Assembly: GCA_910578645.1 (NCBI GenBank)
Contig: CAJTQI010000007.1
Location: 62,001-126,000 of the forward strand
DNA: 64,000 nt
Reading direction: 5' to 3'
Source: an uncultured Lachnospiraceae bacterium
Lineage (GTDB): Bacteria; Bacillota; Clostridia; Lachnospirales; Lachnospiraceae
Shown here: piece by piece, positions 35,420-43,379 of the stretch
How positions within the stretch are numbered: position 1 is the first letter of the stretch
Layout of the letters: each line of letters opens with the position of its first letter
Notes under the pieces: model-generated
Databases searched by the model: none
Seen by the model: the letters and a program-made list of their open reading frames with translations, nothing else
What the model was told of the DNA's origin: nothing
Program-made: the position numbers and the translations under genes

Positions 35420-35669
35420 CTGTCTCTCCGCCTTCCGCCTGTGCCCTGCCTGATATGGTCTCCGGCAACAACGCAGATAACACAATCTGGCTGTTTTCCA
35501 TCACCAGTACTGCTTTTGTCTTCCGTCCCTGGGTGGCGTCAATCGCCGTGCCCGCCTCCTTCGCCTTTTGTACCATGCGCTTTACAGGCGCGGAATCAGG
35601 GCTTACGATGGCGATAATCTTTCCCGTATTGACCACATTGCCAAATCCAATATGAATCAACTTGCCCAT
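35409..35669 (-). CDS. remA: RemA family extracellular-matrix regulator (DUF370)
   Basis: An 86-residue DNA-binding protein. In B. subtilis RemA activates matrix and osmoprotection operons by forming ring-shaped oligomers that bind DNA. The core HIGFGNVVNTGKIIAIVSPDSAPVKR and GRKTKAVLVMENSQIVLSAL is well kept. The last 12 residues (GRAQAEGGETDET) extend past the usual end. ATG 35669 lies five bases after AAAGGAAG, 13 bases downstream of yicC. Targets in this organism are unknown. Confidence 0.92.
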   Translation of the reverse strand: MGKLIHIGFGNVVNTGKIIAIVSPDSAPVKRMVQKAKEAGTAIDATQGRKTKAVLVMENSQIVLSALLPETISGRAQAEGGETDET

Positions 35670-35682
35670 ATCGGCTTCCTTT

Positions 35683-36627
35683 CTACTCGATGTTCTGTAT
35701 CTGCTCCCGCACTTTCTCAATCTCCGTCTTGAGCTCGATGGCACGGTTTGATATCTCTAAATCGCTTGTCTTCGATAAAATGGTGTTCGCCTCCCGGTTC
35801 ATCTCCTGTGCGATAAAATCGAGCTTACGGCCGATGCTTCCGCCCTGCACAAGATTGTCCCTGGTCGTCTCTATATGGCTTTTTAGCCGTACCAATTCCT
35901 CATCCACGCACACTTTATCCGCAAAAACCGTGACTTCCATCAAAAGACGCCCCTCGTCCACCTTGGCATCTCCTAACAGCTCTTTCACCCTGTCTTCCAG
36001 TTTCTGCCTGTACTCGGTGACAATCTGCGGCGAGCGCTCGGTAATATAATCCACATGGACGAGCATTCCGTCTAACTTCGCCAACAAGTCATTTTTCAGG
36101 TTTTCACCTTCCTTCACCCGCGTCTCCACGAATCCTTGCGCCGCACCCCGGACGGCCTCCTGCAAAAGCAGCCACAGCTCCTCCTCATCGATTGTCTGCT
36201 CCTCCATGCCAAGCACTTCCGGATATCTGGATAAAGTGGAGACCCGGACATCATTGTCCAACCCAAAATCCTCCGCCATCTGCCCCAGATACTTCATATA
36301 TTCTGCCGCCAAGTCTTTATTATACTTCACGCACATATTGGATTCCGTGAAATCTTCATAGGCAATAAAGACGTCCACCTTTCCACGCTGAATGTAGTCT
36401 TTCAATTCCCTGCGTATCGCCGCCTCGAAAAAATTCAGCTTCTTCGGCATCTTAATGCTCACATCCAAGTACCTGTGATTGACAGACTTCATCTCCACAG
36501 TAATTTTTCTTTCCCCTTTTGCAATCTCACACCTGCCAAAGCCGGTCATGCTCTTTATCACTTCAGGAAATTCCCATGCGGAGGCTATGGCCTGTGGGCT
36601 GCCATCGCCGGTCGTGATATTTATCAT
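35683..36627 (-). CDS. YicC/YloC family endoribonuclease
   Basis: A 314-residue protein of the YicC family, for which endoribonuclease activity has been shown in E. coli. The N-terminal SMTGFGR, EMKSVNHRYLD, the central RYPEVLGMEEQ and the C-terminal KLDFIAQEMNREANTILSKTSDLEIS are diagnostic. With ATG 36627 it has a 22-residue N-terminal extension before the usual family start. GTG 36561 would give 292 residues, the normal length, but lacks a good ribosome binding site, while GAAAGG lies 12 bases before 36627. It is the first gene of the housekeeping operon under the promoter at 36780-36808. Confidence 0.9.
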   Translation of the reverse strand: MINITTGDGSPQAIASAWEFPEVIKSMTGFGRCEIAKGERKITVEMKSVNHRYLDVSIKMPKKLNFFEAAIRRELKDYIQRGKVDVFIAYEDFTESNMCVKYNKDLAAEYMKYLGQMAEDFGLDNDVRVSTLSRYPEVLGMEEQTIDEEELWLLLQEAVRGAAQGFVETRVKEGENLKNDLLAKLDGMLVHVDYITERSPQIVTEYRQKLEDRVKELLGDAKVDEGRLLMEVTVFADKVCVDEELVRLKSHIETTRDNLVQGGSIGRKLDFIAQEMNREANTILSKTSDLEISNRAIELKTEIEKVREQIQNIE

Positions 36628-36779
36628 ACTCGTATCTCGCCTTTCTATTATTACATGATAACCCTTAATTGTCTCACAATACGTCACGACTGCTATACAG
36701 ATTCTTGCCGCAGGCATGATAATAGCCCTTCCGCCCGGCTTACTGCACACGGAACAAACAGTCTGTGCGTACAGATTTC

Positions 36780-36808
36780 ATTATAGATGAATTGTGGGAA
36801 GTAGTCAA
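36780..36808 (-). promoter_or_regulatory. Promoter of the yicC-remA-gmk-rpoZ operon
   Basis: On the minus strand TTGACT (36808-36803), a 17-base spacer and a perfect TATAAT (36785-36780) form a near-consensus sigma-A promoter. This fits a housekeeping operon with tightly packed genes downstream. Confidence 0.85.
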
Positions 36809-36892
36809 GAAAGTTGGAATATGTGAAGAGGGCGGATTTATCGCTTATCATAAACCCGGCTTGTGCCATCCTGAACCACAAACGGAACATAT

Positions 36893-36912
36893 CCCTTTAT
36901 TCACTAAGGGTA
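36893..36912. repeat. TGAACAAAGG-type intergenic repeat, copy e
   Basis: CCCTTTATTCACTAAGGGTA is a two-substitution variant of the repeat. It lies eight bases before the -35 box of the rqcH promoter and is the only copy not next to a gene 3' end. Confidence 0.5.
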
Positions 36913-36919
36913 CTGTCGC

Positions 36920-36948
36920 TTGACATCCTCAGATACAGCATATACGAT
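36920..36948 (+). promoter_or_regulatory. Promoter of rqcH
   Basis: A consensus TTGACA (36920-36925), a 17-base spacer and TACGAT (36943-36948), about 85 bases before the start codon. Confidence 0.65.
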
Positions 36949-37032
36949 ATAAAAAGATTATAAGCTGCCGGTGTGGCAAACACCCCGGCATACCGCACAT
37001 ACAATATATGAACATACAGAAAGGCAACCATT

Positions 37033-38874
37033 ATGGCATTCGACGGCATTACCATCGCAAATATCACATCCCAACTTCACAACACGCTTTTGGGCGGGCG
37101 TATCTATAAGATTGCCCAACCGGAAAGCGATGAACTTCTCTTAACTATCAAAAATAACGGCGGACAGTACAGGCTTTTGCTCTCGGCAGATGCTTCCCTG
37201 CCCTTAGTCTATCTGACAGAAACCAACAAGCCCAGCCCTATGACCGCGCCGGGTTTTTGTATGCTTTTGAGAAAACACTTGCAGAATGCCCGTATCATAC
37301 GGATTGCCCAGCCCGGACTGGAGCGCATCATCTGCTTGGAGCTGGAGCACTTAAACGAGTTAGGCGACCTGTGCCGCAAAAAACTGATTGTAGAGATTAT
37401 GGGAAAACACAGTAATATCATCTTCTGCGACAGCCAGGATAAGATAATCGACAGCATCAAGCATATCTCCGGCTTAGTCAGTTCCGTGCGGGAAGTGTTA
37501 CCGGGCAAAGATTACTTTATCCCCCAGACACAGAACAAATGGAATCCCTTGCGCTTCTGTGTACAGTATGGGGATATGCCCGCAGAACTTACCGAGGATA
37601 CGCCTGCACAACCGGACGCTCCTTTCCGTTTTATCAAGTCAGAAGAAGACAGTACGCCTCTGACTTATGTAAACTTCTGCGGACATATGCGTGAAAAACC
37701 CATGGCAGTCTACAAGGCGCTCTATTCTTCCTACACGGGTCTGTCCCCCATCATGGCACAGGAAATATGTTACCGCGCGGACGTAGACGCGGACATGCCC
37801 GCCAATGCCTTGGAGGACGGTGCGCTCCGCTCTCTCCATGCCACACTGACAGACATGATGGGACAAGTCGTGTCGGGCTCCTTCTCCCCTTCCATCATCT
37901 ATGAAGGCAGGGAGCCGATTGAATATGCGTCCCTTCCCCTGACGCTCTACCCGGACAAATCCGTACAGACCTACGACTCTGTCAGCGAAGTCCTGGCACA
38001 GTACTATGCACAGCGCAGCGTGGTAACCCGCATCCGTCAAAAATCCGTTGACCTGCGCAAAATCGTGCAGACTGCCCTGGAGCGCAATGTCAAGAAATAT
38101 GACTTGCAGATGAAGCAGATGCAGGACACCGAAAAAAAAGACAAATATAAAGTATACGGCGAACTGATTAACACCTACGGCTACAATATAGAGCCTGACG
38201 CCAAATCCATGGAAGCGTTAAATTACTATACCAACGAGATGATAACCATCCCTCTGGACAACACCCTCACGCCTAAGGAGAACGCACAGAAATATTTCGA
38301 CAAATACGGAAAATTAAAACGAACTTATGAGGCGTTATCGGAATTGACCGTGCAAGTCAAGGAAGAGATTGAACATCTGGAGTCCATCATGGCCGCCCTG
38401 GATATCGCCATGATGGAAGAAGACTTGGTACAGATTAAAGAGGAGCTTATCGAGAGCGGCTACATCCGCAGGAAAGGCGGCACGAAGAAAGCCAAAATCA
38501 CCAGCAAGCCTTTCCACTATGTCAGCAGCGACGGTTTCCATATGTATGTGGGTAAAAACAACTACCAGAACGATGAGCTGACTTTCAAGTTCGCCACCGG
38601 AAACGACTGGTGGTTCCACGCCAAGAAAAAAGCAGGTTCCCATGTCATCGTCAAGACCGAGGGACAGGAGCTGCCCGACCGTACTTTCGAGGAGGCGGCG
38701 CGCTTGGCAGCCTACTATTCCAAGGGGCGGGAACAGAACAAGGTAGAAATCGACTACATCCAGAAGAAACATGTGAAAAAGCCCGCAGGGGCCAAGCCGG
38801 GATTCGTGGTCTATTACACCAACTACTCGATGGCAATTGATTCGGATATTACTAAAATCAGGCAGGTCACGTAA
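37033..38874 (+). CDS. rqcH: NFACT-family ribosome quality control protein RqcH
   Basis: A 613-residue relative of eukaryotic Rqc2/NEMF and B. subtilis RqcH (formerly YloA/FbpA), which binds stalled 60S/50S subunits and recruits tRNA-Ala to add alanine tails. Order: NFACT-N (about 1-200, MAFDGITIANITSQL, LIVEIMGKHSNIIF), helix-hairpin-helix (about 235-290), a long coiled-coil region (about 340-460) and NFACT-R (about 490-590, HYVSSDGFHMYVGKNNYQNDELTFKFA and DWWFHAKKKAGSHVIVK). ATG 37033 follows AAAGG. It is a single gene convergent with the CotF-like pair. Confidence 0.92.
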   Translation: MAFDGITIANITSQLHNTLLGGRIYKIAQPESDELLLTIKNNGGQYRLLLSADASLPLVYLTETNKPSPMTAPGFCMLLRKHLQNARIIRIAQPGLERIICLELEHLNELGDLCRKKLIVEIMGKHSNIIFCDSQDKIIDSIKHISGLVSSVREVLPGKDYFIPQTQNKWNPLRFCVQYGDMPAELTEDTPAQPDAPFRFIKSEEDSTPLTYVNFCGHMREKPMAVYKALYSSYTGLSPIMAQEICYRADVDADMPANALEDGALRSLHATLTDMMGQVVSGSFSPSIIYEGREPIEYASLPLTLYPDKSVQTYDSVSEVLAQYYAQRSVVTRIRQKSVDLRKIVQTALERNVKKYDLQMKQMQDTEKKDKYKVYGELINTYGYNIEPDAKSMEALNYYTNEMITIPLDNTLTPKENAQKYFDKYGKLKRTYEALSELTVQVKEEIEHLESIMAALDIAMMEEDLVQIKEELIESGYIRRKGGTKKAKITSKPFHYVSSDGFHMYVGKNNYQNDELTFKFATGNDWWFHAKKKAGSHVIVKTEGQELPDRTFEEAARLAAYYSKGREQNKVEIDYIQKKHVKKPAGAKPGFVVYYTNYSMAIDSDITKIRQVT

Positions 38875-38911
38875 TGGCCTGCCTGATTGGAGCATCTCTA
38901 AGCACTTAGAG
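38856..38911. terminator. Convergent terminator hairpins after rqcH and the CotF-like gene
   Basis: AATCAGGCAGG (38856-38866) pairs exactly with CCTGCCTGATT (38878-38888), with the rqcH stop codon in the loop. A second palindrome CTCTAA-GCAC-TTAGAG (38896-38911) overlaps the stop of the minus-strand gene. Neither has a strong T-tract, so efficiency is uncertain. Confidence 0.5.
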
Positions 38912-39166
38912 CGTGCTGGAAGTGAACAAAGATTTCACATGGTCAATCTCTGCCTGTGTCGCTTTCGCCGCAGGCACATAGTAAGATTTATCACGTGCAA
39001 TCTGATACAGTTCTTCCTGCGACTGTTCACAGGCGTTACGGAACTGCTTCAATGTCTGTTTCAGTTCCTTGTTCTCCGTCTGGGCAATCATTTCGCCGAA
39101 ACGTACCAATTCTCCGTTGATACCGGTAAGCGTATCCGCTACCATTGTCTTTTCTTCCATCTGCAT
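38906..39166 (-). CDS. CotF-like small spore coat protein
   Basis: An 86-residue helical protein like the C-terminal half of CotF-family coat proteins: a helix pair from MVADTLTGINGELVRFGEMIAQ to LKQTLKQFRNACEQSQEELYQIA, then KSYYVPAAKAT with Tyr and Pro residues seen in the family. The start ATG 39166 follows AAGGAG by eight bases; the longer frame to 39211 is not needed. A second CotF-like gene lies 121 bases upstream. Coat location is inferred from family. Confidence 0.75.
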   Translation of the reverse strand: MQMEEKTMVADTLTGINGELVRFGEMIAQTENKELKQTLKQFRNACEQSQEELYQIARDKSYYVPAAKATQAEIDHVKSLFTSSTL

Positions 39167-39287
39167 AATCCGGACTCCTTTTCTTCTCTGTGATTCTGAC
39201 TGGTCTTTCAAATCTTATTTACATAACATTCTATTGCAGGCAGCCATATAAGTACTGCCTCCCGCAAAAACTTCTGCGATATTCCTG

Positions 39288-39473
39288 TTATCTTAAATAC
39301 TCCATAAGCTGTTGCTTGTTCTGCATCGCATTCTGCGCGCCTTTTTCAAAAAACTGCTTTACCTTCGTATCGGACGCACACGCCGCATACTCTTTCATCT
39401 TGCAGTGCGTCACGTCGTAACCACCCATAAGATGACGAAGATTCTGTAAATCCAACTCTGATAAGTTTGCCAT
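39288..39473 (-). CDS. Very small CotF-like coat protein
   Basis: A 61-residue protein: LSELDLQNLRHLMGGYDVT then KMKEYAACASDTKVKQFFEKGAQNAMQNKQQLMEYL, two helices like the N-terminal part of CotF/YhcQ-type coat proteins. With the next gene it would together equal one CotF-like unit, so they may be partners from a split gene. AGGAGG lies seven bases before ATG 39473, and directly before that is a terminator-like hairpin. Confidence 0.72.
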   Translation of the reverse strand: MANLSELDLQNLRHLMGGYDVTHCKMKEYAACASDTKVKQFFEKGAQNAMQNKQQLMEYLR

Positions 39474-39483
39474 ATGATTACCT

Positions 39484-39532
39484 CCTAAAAAAATAATTGT
39501 CCCAAACAGTATTTGTTTTTGGACAATTATTT
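39484..39532 (-). promoter_or_regulatory. Terminator-like hairpin abutting a ribosome binding site
   Basis: On the minus strand AAATAATTGTCC (39532-39521) pairs exactly with GGACAATTATTT (39502-39491), with inner pairing CAAA/TTTG in the 18-base loop. A run of T continues directly into TAGGAGG, the ribosome binding site of the 61-residue CotF-like gene. It has the form of an intrinsic terminator. It may stop read-through from the spoVB-like gene upstream or act as an attenuator. Confidence 0.65.
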
Positions 39533-39578
39533 ATGCGGCTCTTTTCATATTTTCATATTACAAAATATTGTAAATTTT

Positions 39579-39600
39579 TACCCTCAGTGAACAAAGGGTA
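39579..39600. repeat. TGAACAAAGG intergenic repeat, copy f
   Basis: TACCCTCAGTGAACAAAGGG plus TA at the end; TACCCT and AGGGTA can pair around a ten-base loop. It lies 46 bases past the stop codon of the spoVB-like gene. Confidence 0.7.
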
Positions 39601-39646
39601 TATTAACACATTGCAACACTCTAATCATATTATAAGCTGTCCACGG

Positions 39647-41284
39647 CTACCGCAGCAAATGCATCCTCTTGGCGAAGTGCACAAGCATGGCGCCTTTGGG
39701 GAAGGAGCGCAGTTCCTTCTCGTCTACCCCGCCAATCAAAAGAATAATGACAAAATAGACGGCCGCCCCGATGCCAATCGCAACAAGCAAGGCAATCCGG
39801 CTGACCGGAAGCAGCATATACAGGCCTGTGTACACACCGTATGCCACCGCCCCCATCACGAAAGATGCAAAAAAGGGCTTAATAAAAGTCTTCATATACT
39901 CCTGCCTGTATTTCAGATGCTTCCTCACAGAAATCTGGTTTAAAACGCACATGACGAAGGAATATATAATATTGGCGCACGCAAGTGCATACAGGTTCAA
40001 GTCCGTAAACCACAACAAAGCTACCAGACTGGCTACCTGGATGACAAGGGCAATTACCGAATGGATAACCGGCGTATTGACTTTACCGATTCCCTGCAGC
40101 ACGGCGTTTGTCAATGTGGACAGACAGTATAACACCACCGTGACAGACAATGCCATCAACAGTCCCGACGCCTTATCGAGCGCTTCCTTCTGTGGAAAAA
40201 TGAAATACATAACCGGTTTGGCAAGCAGCAAAAGTCCCACCGAAGCGGGTATGGCAATCAGCATCGTCATACGGATGGCTTTCGCCACCTGCTTTCTCGT
40301 CTTCTTATACTCCTTGCGCACGAATGTGGTGGACACCCCCGGTATCGTCGCGGAAGACATGGCGGAGGCTATTGCAATCGGTATATTGACCACCGCAATC
40401 GCCTGGGTCGAGAAAATCCCGTAGTCGATGTGCGCCGTCACCGAATCCACATGCTTATACTCCATAAGGACACTATAATAGACATCCATATTGACCACGG
40501 TAGAACAGTTATATATAAACGTACTCAAGATAAAAGGTGTGACAATGGTAAAAATAACCTTGAAAATCTCCCCGTAGCTGTCCAGTCTGCCACTCCTGTC
40601 GTATTTTGCACGCTTGTGTAACATCTTACGGTTTAACATATACATGCCAAACATAAAAAGAAGAGCCGTAACGACACCTGCCCCTGTGCCAAGGGCGCTG
40701 CCTGCCGAACCGTAAACGGCCTGGGTCGTCTCATCGCTGTCCGCCACCGACTTTATCAACAAATATGCCGCCCCGATACTGACCACGGCGTTTAGTATCT
40801 GCTCCAATATCTGTGACAGCGAAGTGTGCATCATGGAGCCATGGGCCTGGAAATATCCCCTGAACACCCCCAGAAATCCGGAGAAAAAGATAGTCGGCGC
40901 AAGTACCCGCAACGCCACCACCGAGTTGACGCTTTTTGCCATAAAAGCAGGCGCCGCCACAAACGTAATGACGGAGGCCGCCCCGCCCACTATAAGCACA
41001 TACAAAAGCGCACATTCAAAAACTCTCTGGACATTACGATATTCTTTAAAAGCAAGCTTCTGGGCAATCACCTTGGAAATCGCCGACGGAATGCTGTAGG
41101 AAGAAATCAGGAGGATAATGGTATAGATGTTAATCGCCGTACTGTAATAGCCATTGCCCTCCAACCCGATAATACTCAGAAGTGGACTCCGGTAAATCAG
41201 GCCGATTACCTTCACTATCATGCCTGACGCTGCCAAAATCCCCGCCTGTAGCACAAAATTATTCTTTTTCTTTTGTCCGCCCAT
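39647..41284 (-). CDS. SpoVB/MurJ-like polysaccharide flippase
   Basis: A 545-residue membrane protein of the MOP exporter superfamily with about 14 transmembrane segments. It resembles SpoVB, which acts in spore cortex formation, and the lipid II flippases MurJ/YtgP. Signals include GSMVKVIGLIYR-like GMIVKVIGLIYRSPL near the start, GLEGNGYYS, YSIPSAISKVIA and FRGYFQAHGSMMHTSLSQILEQ. ATG 41284 lies six bases after GGAGG. Whether it serves vegetative wall, cortex or capsule cannot be settled by sequence alone; CotF-like genes downstream slightly favour sporulation. Confidence 0.85.
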   Translation of the reverse strand: MGGQKKKNNFVLQAGILAASGMIVKVIGLIYRSPLLSIIGLEGNGYYSTAINIYTIILLISSYSIPSAISKVIAQKLAFKEYRNVQRVFECALLYVLIVGGAASVITFVAAPAFMAKSVNSVVALRVLAPTIFFSGFLGVFRGYFQAHGSMMHTSLSQILEQILNAVVSIGAAYLLIKSVADSDETTQAVYGSAGSALGTGAGVVTALLFMFGMYMLNRKMLHKRAKYDRSGRLDSYGEIFKVIFTIVTPFILSTFIYNCSTVVNMDVYYSVLMEYKHVDSVTAHIDYGIFSTQAIAVVNIPIAIASAMSSATIPGVSTTFVRKEYKKTRKQVAKAIRMTMLIAIPASVGLLLLAKPVMYFIFPQKEALDKASGLLMALSVTVVLYCLSTLTNAVLQGIGKVNTPVIHSVIALVIQVASLVALLWFTDLNLYALACANIIYSFVMCVLNQISVRKHLKYRQEYMKTFIKPFFASFVMGAVAYGVYTGLYMLLPVSRIALLVAIGIGAAVYFVIILLIGGVDEKELRSFPKGAMLVHFAKRMHLLR

Positions 41285-41298
41285 GTGCTACCTCCAAG

Positions 41299-41379
41299 TC
41301 ATACCTGCACGCCAAGTCCCGTGCTGCCACCTAGCTGCAACACAAATCCGGAACATTCTGCACACCCTTCCATGTTCAT
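41299..41379 (-). CDS. Possible 26-residue Cys-containing peptide
   Basis: A short frame with ATG 41379, ten bases after GGAGG, encodes 26 residues beginning MNMEGCAECSGFVLQLGG, with a CxxC motif and a Gly-rich tail. It ends 14 bases before the spoVB-like start, so it could be translated from the same mRNA. It lies just downstream (in transcription sense) of a cluster of hairpins. I do not recognise a family. It may be a leader peptide, a small protein or chance. Confidence 0.3.
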   Translation of the reverse strand: MNMEGCAECSGFVLQLGGSTGLGVQV

Positions 41380-41396
41380 CTCACGCTAACCTCCAT

Positions 41397-41567
41397 GTCA
41401 CAGCTTCGCTGTGACTCAAATCGGTACGGAGAATGCCCGTTTTTCGGCATTCTCACGCGTGAGAAAAGTCTGCATAGCAGACTTAGTACTTCCAAGGCAG
41501 CATAGCTGCCTTTGCGAAATCAGCCTTTGCTGCGAGTGGTTAGAAGTACTTTTCACGCTATAATACC
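41397..41567. repeat. Cluster of four short hairpins plus dispersed repeat segment
   Basis: Four perfect stem-loops follow one another: GTCACAGC-TTC-GCTGTGAC (41397-41415), GAGAATGCC/GGCATTCTC (41429-41454), AAGTCTGC-ATA-GCAGACTT (41466-41484) and AAGGCAGC-ATA-GCTGCCTT (41494-41512). Then at 41532-41567 comes a segment about 80 % identical to 9927-9960. None has a T-tract. A 66-codon frame across the block looks spurious. The series resembles repetitive intergenic DNA of the REP type. Confidence 0.6.
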
Positions 41568-41731
41568 ATAAATTCCCTTTCTCCGCCATACAAACTGCAC
41601 GTCCGTTCCTTATCAATCTATGAACACGGATACTCTTTTATTCTTCCCTCGTCTTTCTTACGGCCAATCCATACTCACCATGTCCCATTAACAATATGCT
41701 TTCTCTGCATAAGGCCGCACAAAAAACAGAA
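41568..41731. other. Gene-free stretch before the glgA terminator
   Basis: About 160 bases between the hairpin cluster and the glgA terminator in which I see no gene, promoter of clear quality or repeat. Confidence 0.4.
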
Positions 41732-41760
41732 AAAGAGCAAGTCCAAACGACTTGCTCTGG
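41732..41760 (-). terminator. Terminator of glgA
   Basis: AGAGCAAGTC (41736-41745) pairs exactly with GACTTGCTCT (41751-41760) over five bases; on the minus strand TTTTT follows. It lies 31 bases past the glgA stop codon. Confidence 0.9.
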
Positions 41761-41790
41761 TATCCTGTAAATGTTTCAATCAGTTCCGGT

Positions 41791-43236
41791 TTAACCGATT
41801 AGCCAGTCATACATCTCCTGATATTTCCTCGCAGATACATGCCATGAGAAATCTACTGCCATCGCCCTGTCCACAATCTTATTCCACTCACGCTTCTTGT
41901 CATAATAGATATGCTCCGCATAACGGATTGTGCCAAGCATCTCATGGGCATTGTAATTCGTAAAACTGAATCCTGTACCGGTTCCCTCATACTCATTGTA
42001 AGGCTCCACAGTATCCTTAAGCCCGCCTGTCTCACGCACAATCGGAACGGTTCCATAACGCAGGGACATCAACTGGCTCAACCCGCAAGGCTCGAACAGC
42101 GAAGGCATCAGGAAAGCATCGCTGGCCGCATAAATCTTGTGTGACAATGCATCCGAATAGTAGATATTGGCAGAAACCTTCCCGTGGTACTTCCAGTCGA
42201 AATGGCGGAACATATTTTCATACTGCTCCTCGCCTGTCCCGAGCACAACAATCTGTACATTGTCCTGGCACAGCTCATCCATAATATAGGCAATCAGGTC
42301 GAATCCCTTCTGTCCTGTCAGACGGGACACGATACCGAGTAACATCGCTTTGTCATCCTGGTTTAATCCTAATTCGGCCTGGAGCGCCCGTTTGTTCTTC
42401 ACCTTCTCCTTGCGGAAGTTCACCGCATTATAATGGTTCTCGATAAAGGTATCCGTCTCCGGATTAAATTCATCGTAATCGATACCGTTGACGATTCCTC
42501 TTAAATCCTTCGACCTGGCGCACATAAGCCCGTTGAGCCCTTCACCGTAAAAAGCTGTCTTAATTTCCTCCGCATAGGTATCGCTCACGGTCGTAATCGC
42601 ATCCGCATACACAAGTCCGCCTTTCAGAAGATTAGCGTCTTTGTATGCTTCCAATTTATCGGAGGTAAAGAAATAATCCGGCAGACCCGTGATTTCCTTC
42701 ACTTCCTTCACGTTCCACTTGCCCTGGAATTTCAGGTTATGTATTGTCATAACCGTCTTGATTCCCCTGTAAAAATCACCGCCCTGGAACCGCTCTTTTA
42801 AGTACACCGGAATCAATCCGGTCTGCCAGTCATGGCAGTGTATTAAATCCGGCCTGAAATCGATGACCGGAAGAATCGACAAGGCCGCCTTGGAGAAAAA
42901 CGCGAACTTCTCAATTTCAAACAACGCATTGTCGTCATACGGCCTGAACCCGCCGAAGAAAGCCTCGTTGTCGATGAAGTAATACTTCACGCCGTCGACC
43001 TCCGCCTCCAGAATGCCGACATACTCCTCTTTCCAATGGAAATCCATATAAAAGTGCGTCTTATAAGTAAGCTTATCTTTCATCTCCTGCTTCATACAGG
43101 TATACTTGGGTAGAATTACCCTGATATCAAAGTACTCCCTGTCGATGCACTTCGGTAATGAACCGACTACATCCGCCAAACCGCCCGTCTTGATAAAAGG
43201 AACACCTTCTGACGCAACAAACAAAATATTTTTCAT
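41791..43236 (-). CDS. glgA: Glycogen synthase GlgA
   Basis: A 481-residue GT5 glucosyltransferase that extends alpha-1,4-glucan from ADP-glucose. N-terminal FVASEGVPFIKTGGLADVVGSLPK holds the ADP-glucose-binding KTGGL; later HCHDWQTGLIPVYLK, TIHNLKFQGKW, GIVNGIDYDEFNP, SRLTGQKGFDL and SLFEPCGLSQL are family motifs. ATG 43236 follows GGAGGG. The other glycogen genes are not nearby, so it appears as a single gene with its own terminator. A TATAAT at 43280-43285 (minus strand) may be its -10 box. Confidence 0.95.
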   Translation of the reverse strand: MKNILFVASEGVPFIKTGGLADVVGSLPKCIDREYFDIRVILPKYTCMKQEMKDKLTYKTHFYMDFHWKEEYVGILEAEVDGVKYYFIDNEAFFGGFRPYDDNALFEIEKFAFFSKAALSILPVIDFRPDLIHCHDWQTGLIPVYLKERFQGGDFYRGIKTVMTIHNLKFQGKWNVKEVKEITGLPDYFFTSDKLEAYKDANLLKGGLVYADAITTVSDTYAEEIKTAFYGEGLNGLMCARSKDLRGIVNGIDYDEFNPETDTFIENHYNAVNFRKEKVKNKRALQAELGLNQDDKAMLLGIVSRLTGQKGFDLIAYIMDELCQDNVQIVVLGTGEEQYENMFRHFDWKYHGKVSANIYYSDALSHKIYAASDAFLMPSLFEPCGLSQLMSLRYGTVPIVRETGGLKDTVEPYNEYEGTGTGFSFTNYNAHEMLGTIRYAEHIYYDKKREWNKIVDRAMAVDFSWHVSARKYQEMYDWLIG

Positions 43237-43379
43237 GCTAACCCTCCACGATATAGTCTTATCAAAATTCTTAAAACATATTATACAGCATTTTGATTGG
43301 CAATAAAAGGATTAATTTAAGAAAAATACACGTTAAAACCAAGCCTTGCGACGTAATCCGCTGCATTTTCCACAAGCCC

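Larger units (their letters stand above)
36628..37032. other. Divergent control region between yicC and rqcH
   Basis: About 400 bases with no gene. It holds the yicC operon promoter on the minus strand, one TGAACAAAGG-type repeat, and the rqcH promoter on the plus strand. The yicC leader would be roughly 145 bases; no riboswitch fold was recognised in it. Confidence 0.6.

Noticed and set aside
41416..41616. 66-codon frame across the hairpin cluster
   Set aside because: Palindromic repeats create the frame; no ribosome binding site and no homology recognised.
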